64,000 bases of DNA from Nectonema munidae (GCA_030549495.1 JAUIRK010000093.1:124001-188000); one strand, 5' to 3'. Shown: positions 35,939 through 50,900, numbered from the stretch's first letter. Notes: generated from the letters alone by a model not told the origin. Made by a program: numbers and translations.

Positions 35939-38900
35939 TTAAAACTTTTTATATCTTTTAGAAAGACATGTGGAAGTATTGAGTTTTTTATGAGATTGAA
36001 TTTTCAAGTGCCTTGACTCTATGATCATTTGAAGGGAACTAATCTGAAATGGGCTAGAAAAAGTAAATAAAATGGCGGCGAAAACAAAGAAAACCCTTTT
36101 ATTTAGGTGGAGTATTTCATCATCAAGAAGTTTTGTGTTGAATGAAGTGGTGTGTGGTTGAATGCTGCCAGAGAAAAATGGAAGCTTTAGAGCGTATCCT
36201 CTCCAAAAAAAGAGAAGGATGATGATGGTGACTGGAATGAGAAGTAGGAGGAAGGAAACAACAAAAAGTGGTAGGGATTGTAAGAGAGACCGAAGAAATG
36301 TGTTGAGTGAAACGCCAAAGTTGTTCAAGGGCTGTATAAAGATTTTCGTCATCGTGTCCACCAAAACCTATGGAAGAGATATTATTGAAAATGAAATAGT
36401 TATTAGTACAAACGAAAACTGCACTAAGTTCGTTAACAACGCCTAGAATGAGTATTATCAATCTTAGTATTTGGGAAAGAGAAGGCATAGACAGCTGTAG
36501 AGAGTGCTGTAAGTGAAGGCTTATTGAAAGAAATTAAATAAATCGTTAGCAAATTAAACAAAACATGAAAATACCGCTAAAATTATTCCATAAAAGGAAT
36601 TGTGCATCAATATATCATGCTAATTACATGGTAAAAAGATTTGGAAATGGGGTAAGTAGTCGCCATATTTTGTTGGACACTTGTGCAGCATAGTCAAAAC
36701 TATTTTTTGCCAAATTATAACTTTTTATTGAAAGATCAGGAGTCCTATTATTTTATTAATTTAAGATAATTAAACTTTTTTCCTAGAGATATCCATTTTG
36801 AAATTTTAGAAATTAAATAATCTCCTTTTGACGTGGTTTGGTAAAATGAAATTCATTAAGGAAAATTTATTAATTTTAAGCAAACTAACCGTGGTTTATT
36901 TATTGTTGCTTTTAGTCAGTTATGTGAATATATTACATGTTCACACAAAATATTGCTTTCGTTTTTTGTATAAAGTTTTCTTTAATTTTAAGTCTAGAGT
37001 AACTCTTATGAAGGCGAATATAAAAATGAAAATCAAAATTTATCAAATTGATGATTTTCGTGATTCTCTGTTTACTAGAAGCAAAACAATATAAATTTTT
37101 ATGTTAATTTGGGCTTGTCCAAGATTGGAATCGAGCATTTAAAAATGGTAAGCTCCAATTAAAATATGGGTTGATATAACTAAATCTATTTATTTTCTTT
37201 TGAGTAACTGAAATGATGTCCAAATGTTAATTTCACCATTTTTTTTGTATATTTCAAATTTTTGTTAGGCCAGTCTACTATAGTCGACTTTATAAAGGTA
37301 AAGGTACCACAGGGTGTTTTCATCGAGAAGGCACAATTGCGCCGCTTGTATCGAACTATGAAGAAAGTAGCCTTGATGCGGGATCGAACCCAAGACCTTG
37401 AGTTATCAAATCCAGCATCTAACCAACCCTACTCACGCCCCTACAAAAATAAAATCGTCTGCGTTTAGCAATGCTATTTAATACAAATCTTCTGTTTTAC
37501 ATTAGATATCGTCTGATTATTCTGGTCGTTAACGGGTTAATAAAGAAATATAATACAGGGAGGCATAATTAGATATTAATGATTAATATATAAGGACGAA
37601 ATAGATGAGTTAAGTCTTTTAGAGTATTAATTTGGGGACATTGATTTGAATAAACTTAATTTCAAACTTCATACCATCAAAATAATTTGTAGTACTTGAA
37701 AAACAAAAGTCATTATCAAAATCACACAGGGGTATCGCAATAAAAAAAGTCATTACCCTAATATATATACTTTAGAGGTCTTGGCATTTTTTTTGACTTG
37801 CAGATTTAAAAATGCATAGTTCACTCAGTGAATATTTAAGGCTACTCTATAAAAAAGCATTCTGTTGAAAAAAGATGCGTGTGGGTGTATAGATAGGTAT
37901 ATAATAAATAATCAAGTCTCGTAAAATTATAACATCTGAGAAACACAGCCACGGTTGGCTAAAAGCAAAAATGCCAAAGAGAACCCGATATTTTATTAAT
38001 TCACGAGAAATGAGTACCTAAGCAATCGAAAATGTTAGTAAAATCAAATCACAATTCTGGTCAAGCCCAATAACTTTATTCTCTAGTAGGACATGCAATT
38101 TTCGAAAAGCAAATCGGAACGAGAGTAAAAGACTAAGCAACTGAAAATAATTATATATACGATGGATGTGTTGTGTGCACAATGCTGTTCTAATGTATGT
38201 CAGTTTTCGTAAGCAATCATGGTATAGAATTGATTGAAACACCAGTTTTTTCTAATAATGATTTTTAAGGAGCACTTTCTGACAATGAATTCTATACCAT
38301 GATTGCTCTATTCGTGTTAGCTAAATACTACCATCTTCAGTAATTGTATATTTGAGTATACAAGAGAATCATGAAAGGAACGAAAGAAAAGCGCCTAATA
38401 TCATATATGTCTTCATTGTTACCGTTTGTGCGTTAGTAATTTTAAAAATGATGAATTTATTGTTAAAAACTGTTAGATGAGATCGCTATTGCGACCATTT
38501 TTTTACAGTCCCAATGTTTGTTTATCTTTTAGCATAGTCTTTACTTCCTCTAAGGCAGGGATCGGCAAACTTTTTTTACCCGTCGACCCCTTCATAGAAC
38601 ATTTGTCTTCACATCGACCCCCACCCCACATAGAAATGTTTCATAAAAGCATTAATCAATGTCAACACTTAGAGAAATAGAAACCAAAAATGTTTTATAT
38701 ATCCTACACTATACAATGTGCTAAACTATGTTTTAAAAGAAAAAGGAGATTTATTTCTACTATAAAGTAAAAAAAGCATAGTACAATTTGGTTAGTTTTT
38801 CTATCTTATCGACCCCTAAATATCTGTTATGGACCCCCAGGGGTCAATATCGACCCCTTTGCTGACCCCTGCAGTCTAAAGCGACCAATTCTCTATTCAG

Positions 38901-41900
38901 GATTGAGACCAGTTTATCTGGTCCCAATCCTAATTTCTACTAACAGATAATGCGACCACTTGTTGCTTTCATATCAAACTGCATTGTTTTGTAGATGCAA
39001 ACATCATCATTATGAAGTATAAGCTTGCAAACATAAGGCATTCAATGCAGCAGTGACAAAAAGATGGCAGTATAAAAGGGAAGCATTTTTAAAGTATTAA
39101 CAGGTTTTGATTAAACACCGAACTTTGACCGTTCGTATGCCAAGCCTTAAAATCATTTAAAGTGTCGATCGCTGTATAAACACTGCACAGTGTGCTCACA
39201 TATTTTTGCTCCTTTTTTGTTCAAAAGTCTAATTCTCCTGCTACTAGTCCATACAACACTGTTTCATTCCAACTTACACTTTAACATCGATAAATTCCCT
39301 GGGCAGAAAAGTAAAAACGTGATCAAACGGTGGATTATAGTGAAAAAGGTTGAACATGCAAGTTATCCCCACCCGATCTCCTTATCTTCCTCTCATTATA
39401 TAAAACTACCCTGCCTAAACTAAGGTAATATAGACCATATTATATGAGTTTTTAATTTTTTTAAAAGTTGAGCAAATAGTCATTAGATTTAAGTTAATTT
39501 TCTAACAGTGTGCATGTGCTCTATTTTGTGTAATCTTTTAATTCAAACATTATATAGTTTTAGATTATAAATTTTTAAAATGCCTAATCGGAAAGAACTT
39601 ATTATTTCTGAAAAAGTAAAAGTAATAAAGATTTTTGATAAAACAAAGTAAGCCAGCGCCAGTTAGCTAAAGAATTCGGAGTTGGAAAAACACAGATTGT
39701 CAATATACTGAGACATAAGTCAGAGTACATAGCTGCATTTGAAGATGATCAACCAACTTTGCGAAAAAGATTGTGTTCAGGAATCGAAAGTTATGAACTT
39801 GAAAAAACCCCTATCGACATGGTACCAAAAAGCCAGACATGCTAATACCTGTATCTGGATGATTTAAGAAAAACCTGTATTTTGGGTTTAAGGCTAAATT
39901 TAAAGCTTCTGATGGCTGGCTTATGATTTTTAAGTCCAGGCATATTATTACTAGCCTTTCTATAAGTGGAGAAAGGGGCATTGTTGATAGTGTAACTGTA
40001 GAGGCATTTCAGAATAAATTGCCAGATCTTCTTTCTGGATTGCACCTAAGAATATTTACAATGTGGAGGAGACTGGTCTTTTCAGAGCTTTGCCTGATAA
40101 AACTCTTAGAATAAAAGGTGAAAGTTGTATTGGCGGAAAACGATCTAAGGAAAGACTAACTGTATCACTTTGTGTTAATCAAACTTGTACTTTTGAAAAA
40201 ACAGTTGGCATAGGAAAGCCTCAAAATCCAAGGTGCTTTAACTCTATTAGGCTGGGCTAAATTTGTCCACAAAAGTGTTGGGGCCCTCTTTTTCTCAGAT
40301 ATTAATAAGTTTTTATAAATATTTTTAATGTTACAAATATATTTCAACTATGCTGAATTCAGCGGTGATGTCAATTTTTTTATGAAAATAAATCAAACCT
40401 GTCAAAAAAGTGATTTATATATGACGGCATTTCAAAAAGAAACTTTTTATCTAAATAATTATATAGCACATATATACCCATTTTCAAGCATGCTGAATTC
40501 AGTGGTGATATTCATTTTTTATAAAAATCAATCAAACCTGTCAAAAAATAGATGTACATGTGATAGCTCATCTCAAAAAAGAACTTTTTATCTAAATAAG
40601 TATATAAAGTTTTTTACACATATATAGTATATACCCATTTTCAAGCATGCTGAATTCAGTGGCGATATTCATTTTTTATGAAAATCAATCAAACCTGTCA
40701 AAAATTAATTTATCTTAAAAGAATCATTTTATCCAAATAATTTATATAGTTTTTTACATATATATACTCATTTTCAAGTACACTGTGTTTACTGGTGGTA
40801 TTTTTTTTTTTAATGAAAATCAATCAAACCTAACAAAAAATAAATTAAAATGACAGCCCATGTCAAAACTAAAATTTTTATTCTTATAAAAAGTTTTTAT
40901 ACATATATATATATACCATTTTCAAGTATGTAAAATTTAATGGTGATATTCATTTTTTATGAAATCAATAAAACCTGTCAAAAAAATCGATTAAACTTGT
41001 AAATCAATGTAGAATATATAAACTTCAATTATTTTCTTAATTTATTTAATAAACCAACTTAATGGTTTCAAAATATTTCATTTGTCAGTAAATTAGGTAT
41101 CCGGATAGGACCTCCATCTTTTTGGCTACAAATTCGTTATCGTCTCGTAGTCTCTACGTCATATCTTCTGTACTTTACAGTAAGTAATTGTGCAATTCAT
41201 TCTATGATGATCCTTTCTTGGTAGCTTATTTTTCATTAAAAATTTATTTTCTTCAATGTATGTTTGAAAAAACTTTTTTAGGAATTTATTTTGAACAAAT
41301 TTTTTCCTCTCTCAAAGCATTCTGATTAAAGAATCTTCTTGATCTTAGGCTTTTTTTATCAGTATTGTGTATTTTATTATCAGGTGATATGAAGAAATAT
41401 TCAGCATGAATATTTGTCAACCAATCCCAGTTCAAAGAGTTTTTCCTAATGAATCATTAGTGATGTTTATTGTTCAATTACATAAAATTGTCCAATTTTT
41501 CCATCTAAAAGACTCTCAACACAAAAGAAAACAGATGGAGAAATTCAATTTAAATTGAAAAAATATCTTATAGTCACTAAATTCTATTGGAATCTGAGAC
41601 AGTTTTGATAACTCTGACCTATTTTAAATTTCCAGATTTCCTACCCATTTTAGTCAAATTATAATTGTAATCGTAAATGATAAGCTATAGATTTAAAGAT
41701 TTTTCATTTGTAAAAGAGGAACTTCACAGTCAAAATTTTTTTTGAAGAACCCAATATTAGATAATTACACCAATTTATAGTTCTTTAGAACATGGTAGAT
41801 CTTCCATTTATTCAAGATACATATATTTTTTTTAATTATTTCTTTTGATCACACGTTCTCTTTTCAATTAGTTTTCAACTTGGTTCCTTCTTTCATATAA

Positions 41901-44900
41901 ATTTTCAAAAGATTTTATAATACGTTTTGTTTTTTTTTAATAAATATTTCTTACTCAAGATGATTGTAGAAAGTTTTATAAGTCAAAATATACACAAAAA
42001 AAGTATATTTTTACTATATACCTAATATGCAGCGATTTTTTGAAAACTTTTTACCGAACTGATTTTCAGGCATACATTACTAATTCAATTGCCACTTCGA
42101 GATATTTTTAACCGTATTATTCAAAATACAGTACAAAATTAAAATAAGCATATTCGATTTGGTATAAAACAGATATTTTTTGAAAATATTTTTGGAGACA
42201 GTATCTAGAAGTAAAATGCAAATCTGATTGAAGCTTTCAGATATTTTAAAACCATAAATGCCAAACCTGAGTCCAAAAATGAAACCAGCATCTTCCATTT
42301 GGCATAAAAACAGATATTTTATTTAAATTTCAAAAATATTTCTGTAGACATTAGACGTAAATCGAACATTTGATTGACACTTTTAGACATTTAAAACCTC
42401 TAAATGCAAAAAATGATTTCCGAAATAAAATTAACATTGTTGATTTGGTATAAAAATCTAGACTTCATGTAAAATTATGAGGAAATTTTTGGAGATAGTT
42501 TTCACAGGTAAACCAAAAATTTGATTGAAACTGACAGATATTTTAGAACATCTAAATGCCAAAACTGAGTCCAGAAATGAAACCAGTATGATCGATTTGG
42601 TATAAAAATCTATATTTCATGTAAAATTTGAATCAATATTTTTGTAGAAAAATTTTAGAAGTAAACCGAAAATTTGATTGATATTTTTTTCAAATTCTAA
42701 ATGCAAATATTGAGTTCATAAATGAAACTAGCAGATTGATTTGGTATAAAATTTAAGATATTTTTGAAAACAGTTTTCAGACTAAAAAACATATATTTTA
42801 TGAACGCTTGCAGATATTTTTAAACCTTAAAAGCAAAAACTGTGTTCAGAAATGAAACTAGCATGGCTGATTTGGTATAAAAACATATTTCATCTAAAAT
42901 TAGAGAGAATATTTGTGGAGATAGTTTTCAGACCTGAACCGCAAATTTGATTGACAATGAAGATATTTTAAGATCTCTAACTTCAGAAATAAAACCATCA
43001 TGATCGATTTGGTATAAAAATATATTACATGGAAAATTTGAATGAATGTTTTTGGAGACAATTTTTAGAAGTAAACCGCAAATTTGATTAACACTTATAG
43101 GTATTTTCACATCCTAAATGTAAAAAATGAGTCCAGAAATGAAACCAGCATGGCCGATTTAGTACAAAAACATATATTTTATGTAAAATTTGAAGGAATA
43201 TTTTATTAGATATATTTCTGATGAATCAAAATTTTGATTGACATTTTCTAAAAAGTAGCTATGATTATTATTGAAAAAATTAAATATATAAGGTGTTATG
43301 CGTTCAAAACTGTATTATAAATTTCCAAGGTAGTATATAATATAGACTCTAAGTAAACCTTTGAAAATTAGTATTATTTAGACATTTATTGAGTTACTTT
43401 GAAAAAAGTTTGATCTTCCTAAACTTTATTTAAATTTGAATTGGAATATTATTTATTCTTATATAATTTTAGTTTTACTTAATCCTCTATATCACACTTT
43501 TTTTTCTTTTCAGACTTAGTGCCACATTTTTACGATGGCTCAGAAAAGAAAAATCTCTGATGAAAAGCGTCAGTTCAAGGATAGTTGGGAATTGAGATTC
43601 CTGGTGAAAGAACAAAGTGGTCGAGTTTTATGTTTAATTTGTAATGACATAATATCTGTTATGAAAGAGTACAATGTACAACGACATTACAGCACTCTTC
43701 ATGTCACTGGTTATGATAAATACACTGGTGAGGCGCGGCGAGTCCTACTCAAAGATCTCAAATCAAACTGCGTGCGCGTCAAGAAAAGATTTTCCAATTA
43801 GTGAAGCCTTCGTCTTCTACAACCATTGCTTCTTATGATGTTTCACTTTTGATGGCCAAATCAAAAAAGGCATTCTCTGACGGTGATCTCATCAAGCGAT
43901 GTGCAATAGCTATGGGAAAGGCCATGGGCTTTAACCTTCGGATTACGGACCAATTCTGGTATAGCACGGATTACGAGCATATGGCAATTTACTCCAGATA
44001 CATACAATCATTTTTACAGCATAAGTCAGCATTAAAGTATTAAAAAAACAAAATTTTAATATTTATGTCAACAACCATTATATATAAAAAAAAATTTTCA
44101 AAAAAATTTTGAATTATATATTTAACCTTGCAGCTTGTTTGAACCTAAAATCTTGACACAAGCGTACTCGATATTGTCAAAGTTTATGTTCCACGTCTAC
44201 CTCATATATTTCTACGAATGCTTTGCGAAAATCAGGATTTGATTCAATCATATTTTTCTCAGATGTAGTAACCTTGAAATTATTCGCTCTATAATTGTTT
44301 ACGCACCACGAAATTATATAACAAAAGTCAACCTATCTATAATTTTAGTAAACAAAATTAATAGAAAGAGTTGTTTGGAAATATTACGCATGGTGTTTCA
44401 ATTGAAAACAAAACAAATCGTTACTTGGCTTCCATTCGTTCACGAATATTATTTATATTTTATCACTGTAAAGATTCGTCATTAGGATATTTGTCAAATA
44501 TTTTTCTTCACTGTCTTGCTTACTCTTTGATTTTTATTGCACTTTCTACTAATGGAATCTGAACATAGTTCAAGTTTGTTTATTGAAGAAACAACATATT
44601 CGAATGAAACTTTGAGTAGTTCTTCTAGCTCTGAATCTAGTGATAATGATATAGATGATAATTTGATTTCATCAGATCAAGTGGAGTATAGCTGGGAACC
44701 TTTTACGAGCACACGTGGAAGAACTCCATCTGAGAACATAAGAGATATCACAGCTGTACCGTCTGGTCCTAAAGGTGTTGCCTTTGGTGAAAAAGACGTC
44801 TTGAAAATTTTTCATCTGTTTTTCACACAAAGCATAATTATTACCTTTATATTCACAAAAACAAAGTTGAAAATGCAGCTAAATTATGAGTAATTTTTAG

Positions 44901-47900
44901 TTTATTACACTTGTTTGTATTTTATTTTAGTTGAAGTCATGGGCGTCCTCAAAAAAGAAACTAAGATTCATTATAGGAGGATATTTATAACTAACAAATG
45001 TTTTTGACTATTTGTAAAAGAAATATAAAAAAATATATAAATACTGTAAGTTTTATTTAATTTTAATCTTGTTCGTACAAAAAGGTTAAAACACAAAAAA
45101 ATAAAATCAAAAAATATATTATTCTATTTCAACACCGTTTGAAAAAATTCTTTGCCTTCTTTGAAATTTACAATAAGGACGCCCATGGCTTAAAGTACTT
45201 TTGAATAAAACACTTTTGCATTTCTAGTCAATCTTGATTTTTTTTTACTAGTAGTTTTAGATAAATATTGAAAGTACTTTTACTAGTCATTTTAATGTCG
45301 TATAATTTTTTTGATTTCGCATTGATCCTCGAATTGGTTTGTTCAATGTTCAAACTTGCGTACTAATGTACACATTTTTTCTGTCCGTTTTATCAGAGCT
45401 TTCAAAGGTTGTGACCAGATCCCTTCTAATGTCTTCATGTAAAATGAGCAAATAAATTTGTCATGTTTTTTATAAATTATTTTATATTGATAAATCTTTC
45501 TTCGATGTCATAAATATAAAGTAAAAAAGTTGTAGTTGAAGTAAGTATAGTGTATCATAAAAAACAATGTCTTGGTTCTTGATGAAGTAGCAATAGCGTA
45601 AAACATTATTTGTACATTTCTATTTTAGAAAAGAACATCCTAAACACCCTAATTTAAAATATTATTATGAAAAATTTGAACCCTATCATTTATTGGCTTA
45701 TTTTGGATGTTTGCTACATATCGGCCAAAGTATGGATCAAAGAATAAAGGTTACGGATTTATACAATGATTCGTACGGAAATCCTTTTCTAAAAGCTGCC
45801 TTAGCAAGAGACATGTTTTTTTAATCCAAATTTTTTTATGCTTTGACGATAAGCGTGAAAGAAATCTAAATGATAAACTCTCTGCGATTCGAACTCTTCA
45901 TGATCATTTTTATAACGTGTTTTCTTTGTACTGGACACATAATTCTTCAGTTACAATTGACGAACAGTTAGTGAGTTTCAGAGGTGGCTGTAATTTGAAG
46001 GTCTATGACCCTAAAAAGCCTGGTCATTATGGCCTTAAAGTATATCATTTATGTGATTCAGAAACTTTTTACTTTCTAAAATCTCAAATTTATGTTTCTG
46101 GTTTACTCGACAGAACATATTTCTCTTCTTTTCAAATCTCACAAAGACCAATCAATGACACCAACCTTCCAAAAGGATGCGGAGTTTTTAAGGACAGGTT
46201 TTTTACATCTTTAGATATTGCCAAGTGGGCCCTAACAAAAGATCATACAGTTTGTGGCACAGTGAGACATACAAGAAAATTTGTTCCAAGAATTTTTCAA
46301 CCTTCATATTTGAAAACATTGAAATTAAATGAATGTGAATCACGCACGATTTACTGTAGAGAAGCCTCACTCACTGTTTATATACCTAAAAAACACGCCC
46401 ACCGCAATTTTAAAGCAGTTTATATGTTATCATCACAACAGAAAAAGCAAGTAATTATTTCAAACAGAAATGGTAAACCTGATTCCCTCTTGGAGTACAA
46501 CAAAAACAAAAGTGGCGTTGACGTTGGAAACCGAATGGTGAAACAGTACAGGTCTTACAAGCCATGTCGCAGATGGACTGTTGCAGCGTTTTCTAATTAC
46601 CTTGATCTGTCATGTATAAATGCATATGTAATTTCCAGATATAATTCACCCGAAGAATACCCAACAAGAATGAACAACGCCAGAAAACTTTTTTTTAAGA
46701 AAACTTGCCCTGTGTCTGAGTGAAGAGTCGATGCGTGTAAGAGCTTCAGTACCTCAAATCAACCGAAAAACAAAGTCTCTTCTTTCATTTTTGGATTCAA
46801 TTCTTTACATACTCCTTCCTCATCATCTAACTCCAGAGGATTTTGCTTCAATTGTCTTCCTAAAAAAATTAGGTCAACCAGAAAATGTAAAACTTGCTCT
46901 AATTTTATTTGCAAAGCCCATTCAAACTTCACTTGTAACTTTTGTTAATTTGGTTTTTGCTTATTCGCTTTTCAATTTTTTAATTAAAATTAAAAATGTT
47001 TGTTCTTATTTATCAGTCTTTTTTGCATATTTAAAAATTTTATTTTGCTTTTAGTTTGTAAAAAAATTTAACGCCATCTATAAAATAATTCCAATTTTTC
47101 GGAAAAACTAGGAATAATTCAAAGTTTTGCATAAATGCAAGCTATGAAAGAAATGTTAACAGCAATTTCAAAATGCTTGATACCTAAGCTAAATTTACAT
47201 GGTGATAAAAATAATTTGATAATGAGAAAATTTTTAGCAATTTTCATTTCAAATATATCGTGGAGTAAATTGCCATATGTTGCTCGTGAGTTTGAAAAAA
47301 TTCCACTCTCGCATCAAACTGTTGCTAGACGTGTTGATGAGCTTAGCAATTTTGTTCAGGAGAATGTCAAGAATCAAATTCAGCAATCTGTTTATTTTTC
47401 TCTCGCTCTTGATGAAAGCACAGATATAAGGGATGTCAGTCAGTTGATTATTATTTTTGTTAGAAGTATTGATTCACAGTTTAATGTCAGTGAGGAGTTA
47501 CTCGGCTTAATCCCACTTTTTACCACTACGAAAGGATCTGATGTTTATGAAGCGCTAAATTCTTTAGTGAGCGAATATCGGGAGTTTCAGAAATGCTCTT
47601 GCATTGTTACAGATGGTGCCAAATCAATGTCTGGAGCTAAAAGGGGGCTGAACGCGTACTTGAGAGATGCTGGAGTCGACTGCCCAATGTCTCATTGCAT
47701 TATTCATCAAGAATCGTTATCTAGTCGCTGTATACGTTTATCTGATGTAATGCAGCATGTATTCAAAATTATTAATTTCATTAGAAGCGGTAATAAAGCG
47801 TTGAGACATCGTCTATTTGTTGATTTCTTGAGAGATTTAGATACAGAATTTTCTGACGTTTCACTCCATTCTACTGTTCGTTGGCTCAGTGCTGGGAAAT

Positions 47901-50900
47901 GTCTGCAGCAGTTCTTCAGTCTGCGTAATGAGATTCTAAACTTTTTAGAAGAACTGAGTGTAGACACTGATGGGTTTAAAGGTTTATTGAAAGACGTCAA
48001 CTTTCTGAAAGGTCTAGCATTCCTCACTGATATTACTCAGCATCTGAATAAGCTCAATTTAAGTTTACAGGGTAGGAATCAAACAATCTCTTCTCTGTAT
48101 GGTTTCGTAGATGGCTTCCACAACAAATTATGCCTCTTCAAAAGTAATCTGCAAAGTATCATTCTACTTCACTTTCCAAGTTGTGATGTTATTTCTAGAG
48201 AAATAGAGGACAATAACTTCTGCTGCTTTGTTGAAACACTTGATACCCTGATTGAAGACTTCAACAAGCGATTTAAAGATTTTCAGCACCTTGAGAAAAA
48301 CTTCAATGTATTCAATGCTCCGCTGACTATTAATATATCAGAAGCCGATGAAGATTTGCAGCTTGAATTGTGTGACTTGCAAAGAGACCGGTTTTTATTA
48401 AGCAAAGATACACTGCCAATCACTCAATTTTTGCCTCTTCTTTCTGAAGAGCATTATCCCAATTTACGCCGTTTTGGTTGCACTTGCTGTCAATGTTTGG
48501 AAGTACCTACCTTTGTGAAGCAGCATTTTCCGCAATGAAGTCGATTAAATCCAAAGAGAGGAATCTACTTAATCAAACATCTCTCGAAGCCTGCCTTCGT
48601 TTAGCCTTAACCTCAGTTGACATTGACACAAAGGAGCTAATTTCCAAAATGCAGGCACACCCATCCGACTGAATTTTAATTAAACTGTATTTTGTTTTTA
48701 TTAAAAAATTTATTAATAAAAATGCTTCCTCAATATACTTCTTTAAATATTTTTTACGAATATATTTAAAGTTTGATTCTTAATCATACTTGTCAATTAT
48801 TTTTAAGGTTTCCTAGTCTACTGACGTTTCTCAAAATTTCCACTCTTTCTTATTCGTAATATTCACATCTTAGCTCTATTCCCCGGCAATATTTTTTATG
48901 ATAAATATAAAGGTTCATTTACATGTACATGTTTTACTTTACATCTGGTATGGTAAGACAAGGCATATGTAGAAAAATGTCAACTGCGGCCCGCGATCTA
49001 CTTTCCTTTGCCGAATGCGGCCCGCGTCCCCATAAAGTTTGGACAACCCTGCTCTAAGTTATAAGGTTAACTACAAATAATATCAAATTTTTGTTGAAAA
49101 AATTTTGATTGACAATTTTGACATGAGAAGTCATGCAACTACCATGAAAATAGTATCAAAAGATGCAGCTAGCGATTTTAGGAAAAGTCACAAAATTTTA
49201 GGGGATATAATTCAGCCAATTTTGTACAAATAATTGAAGAGGCGGCATTTTACTATAAACTTTAAGAAAATGGCTACTATAAACGCAGATTGTTACGTCA
49301 CGTTATAACTCAGATGGACGATGATATTACACTTATAAGGTTGGTACAAAGTGTAAATGTTTTGAATGCTTGTCATTGGATTGCATCTTCTGTAAAAGAA
49401 ATTAAATCTACAACAGTGGAAAAGTGTTTTATTAGCTACAAAAAGACACCATCTATTGATATCCCTGAAGTAGACAAAGACAATAACATTGCCTTTGCTC
49501 AACTTTTGGAACTTCCTCGACCTCATCTACTAAACCCAATTACTGATGTAGAGGAGTATAGTGAGCAAGAAAATGACTTGCCAGCAGTTGAAACTTTATC
49601 AGAAAACTTGGAGAGAGAGCTTTTTGATGAAATAGTACCATCGATTCTACACAGACATTAATTATACATTTCTTTAATAAATGCTTATTTTTTCAGTTTT
49701 TGTAGATTTAAATTTTAAAATAATTTTTCTATATGATGGCTGTTGATGAGTTCGTAGTGTAGTGACTACTCTCTATTAAGACCACTTGAAGTGGTCACAA
49801 CGGTGGTCTTAATAGAGGGAGTCTACTACATTACGCTGAAAATACATATTAAGAAGATAACGATGTAATCTAAAAAGATAAAATTAGAAATTTGTTAATA
49901 TTTTCACGTTGAAAGGCTGTAAAACACTTTCAAGGATACTTCAGATTTGGAAATAATATAAAACAGCTAAGCATTGATAATAACTTGGATTAATTGTCAA
50001 AAAGCATTAAAACGTTTCATAAATCAAAAAAATTGATGAAAAAAGGTGTAGTATTCTTATTATTTAAAGGAACTCTATTTCAACACTTTGAGGACCAGTG
50101 TTCCAAGAAATGAAATACCCTTACCCATTTAATAGCAATGATCTAAAAATGGACGGCACACGATGTCCACTTTTTAACTAAAATTAATAAAAATTCAAAA
50201 AAGTCCTTTGCTTTGCCTGGAACTCAACGGGTTAATACATAAAATTGCATTGGAAAGGAAAGCTGATGATTAGTCTCCAAAATTCTAGTCATAAAAGTCT
50301 TAAAAATTAGTAACCTCGAACAAAAATAAAGAAGTATCCTTTTCACATAGAAATATTTTTCAATGTTACATATAATAAGTGCTTTCGATATGAAAAAAGA
50401 AAAATGCAAACGTTTATAGGAGAGATCTCAAGAATGGGATGAACGAGAAGTGCTTGATGGTATTGGAAGCAGACGTCATCAGTGCTTGATGAAATAGTGA
50501 ACTGAGATGTAAACCACTTTCCCAGGAGAGCAAGCGTGGAAGATGCTTCTGAAGATTTCAAGCACTGATATGGAATTTGCGACGCTAGCAATGCTTGCTT
50601 CTTAGCAACAGCCGTCTGTTTCAAAGCAAAAAAACCTGTTTTAGTATACATTTCCGTCACATAAACAGTTTTTTATTTAGAAAATTATGGATTCATTGAT
50701 TTCATCCGTTACTCAAAAGTATCCAAAATCAAGAATCTACGCTATAAGCGCGGTTCTCATGATATTTATCTGAGGAATAACTTGAAATTTTAATTAAAAA
50801 AGAACGAATTTTTAAAGCTAATTTAAAATATTTACAAGCATGCTATAGCAGAAGGATATTCTCTATGTGAATATGAGAGCTGTTCGATTCTTGGGCACAC

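Larger units (their letters stand above)
43979..47278 (+). mobile_element. piggyBac transposon inserted in the hAT
   Basis: Left end ATATGGCAATTTACTCCA at 43979-43996 is exactly complementary to the right end TGGAGTAAATTGCCATAT at 47261-47278. The right sequence also occurs at the end of the 14.7-15.6 kb relic, confirming a family terminus. The outermost bases and a TTAA duplication are not clear, so the true ends may lie up to about 50 bp further out. The hAT frame resumes at about 47279 with VAREFEKIPLSHQ. Confidence 0.75.
43355..49051 (+). mobile_element. hAT transposon (GTF2IRD2-like) carrying an internal piggyBac
   Basis: The 8-bp sequence CTCTAAGT flanks it at 43347-43354 and 49052-49059, as expected for hAT. 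The right end, read in reverse complement, is CAGGGTTGTCCAAACTTTAT, a typical hAT terminus. The left end begins AAACCTTTG and seems to have lost the first bases of the terminal repeat. The interior has a BED-type N-terminus, the piggyBac insertion, and the rest of the transposase. It is dead. Confidence 0.8.

Noticed and set aside
36123-36488. A minus-strand frame opening with a signal-peptide-like hydrophobic run (MPSLSQILRLIILILGVV)
   Set aside because: It lies in the intron just before the last CLCC1 exon and overlaps it in a different frame. A signal peptide does not fit at this point in gene order, and the CLCC1 frame explains the conserved part.
38212-38307. Possible microRNA precursor
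   Set aside because: The arms pair perfectly over 20 bp but the loop is 56 bp and pairing does not extend. It looks more like a foldback repeat, and no expression evidence is available.
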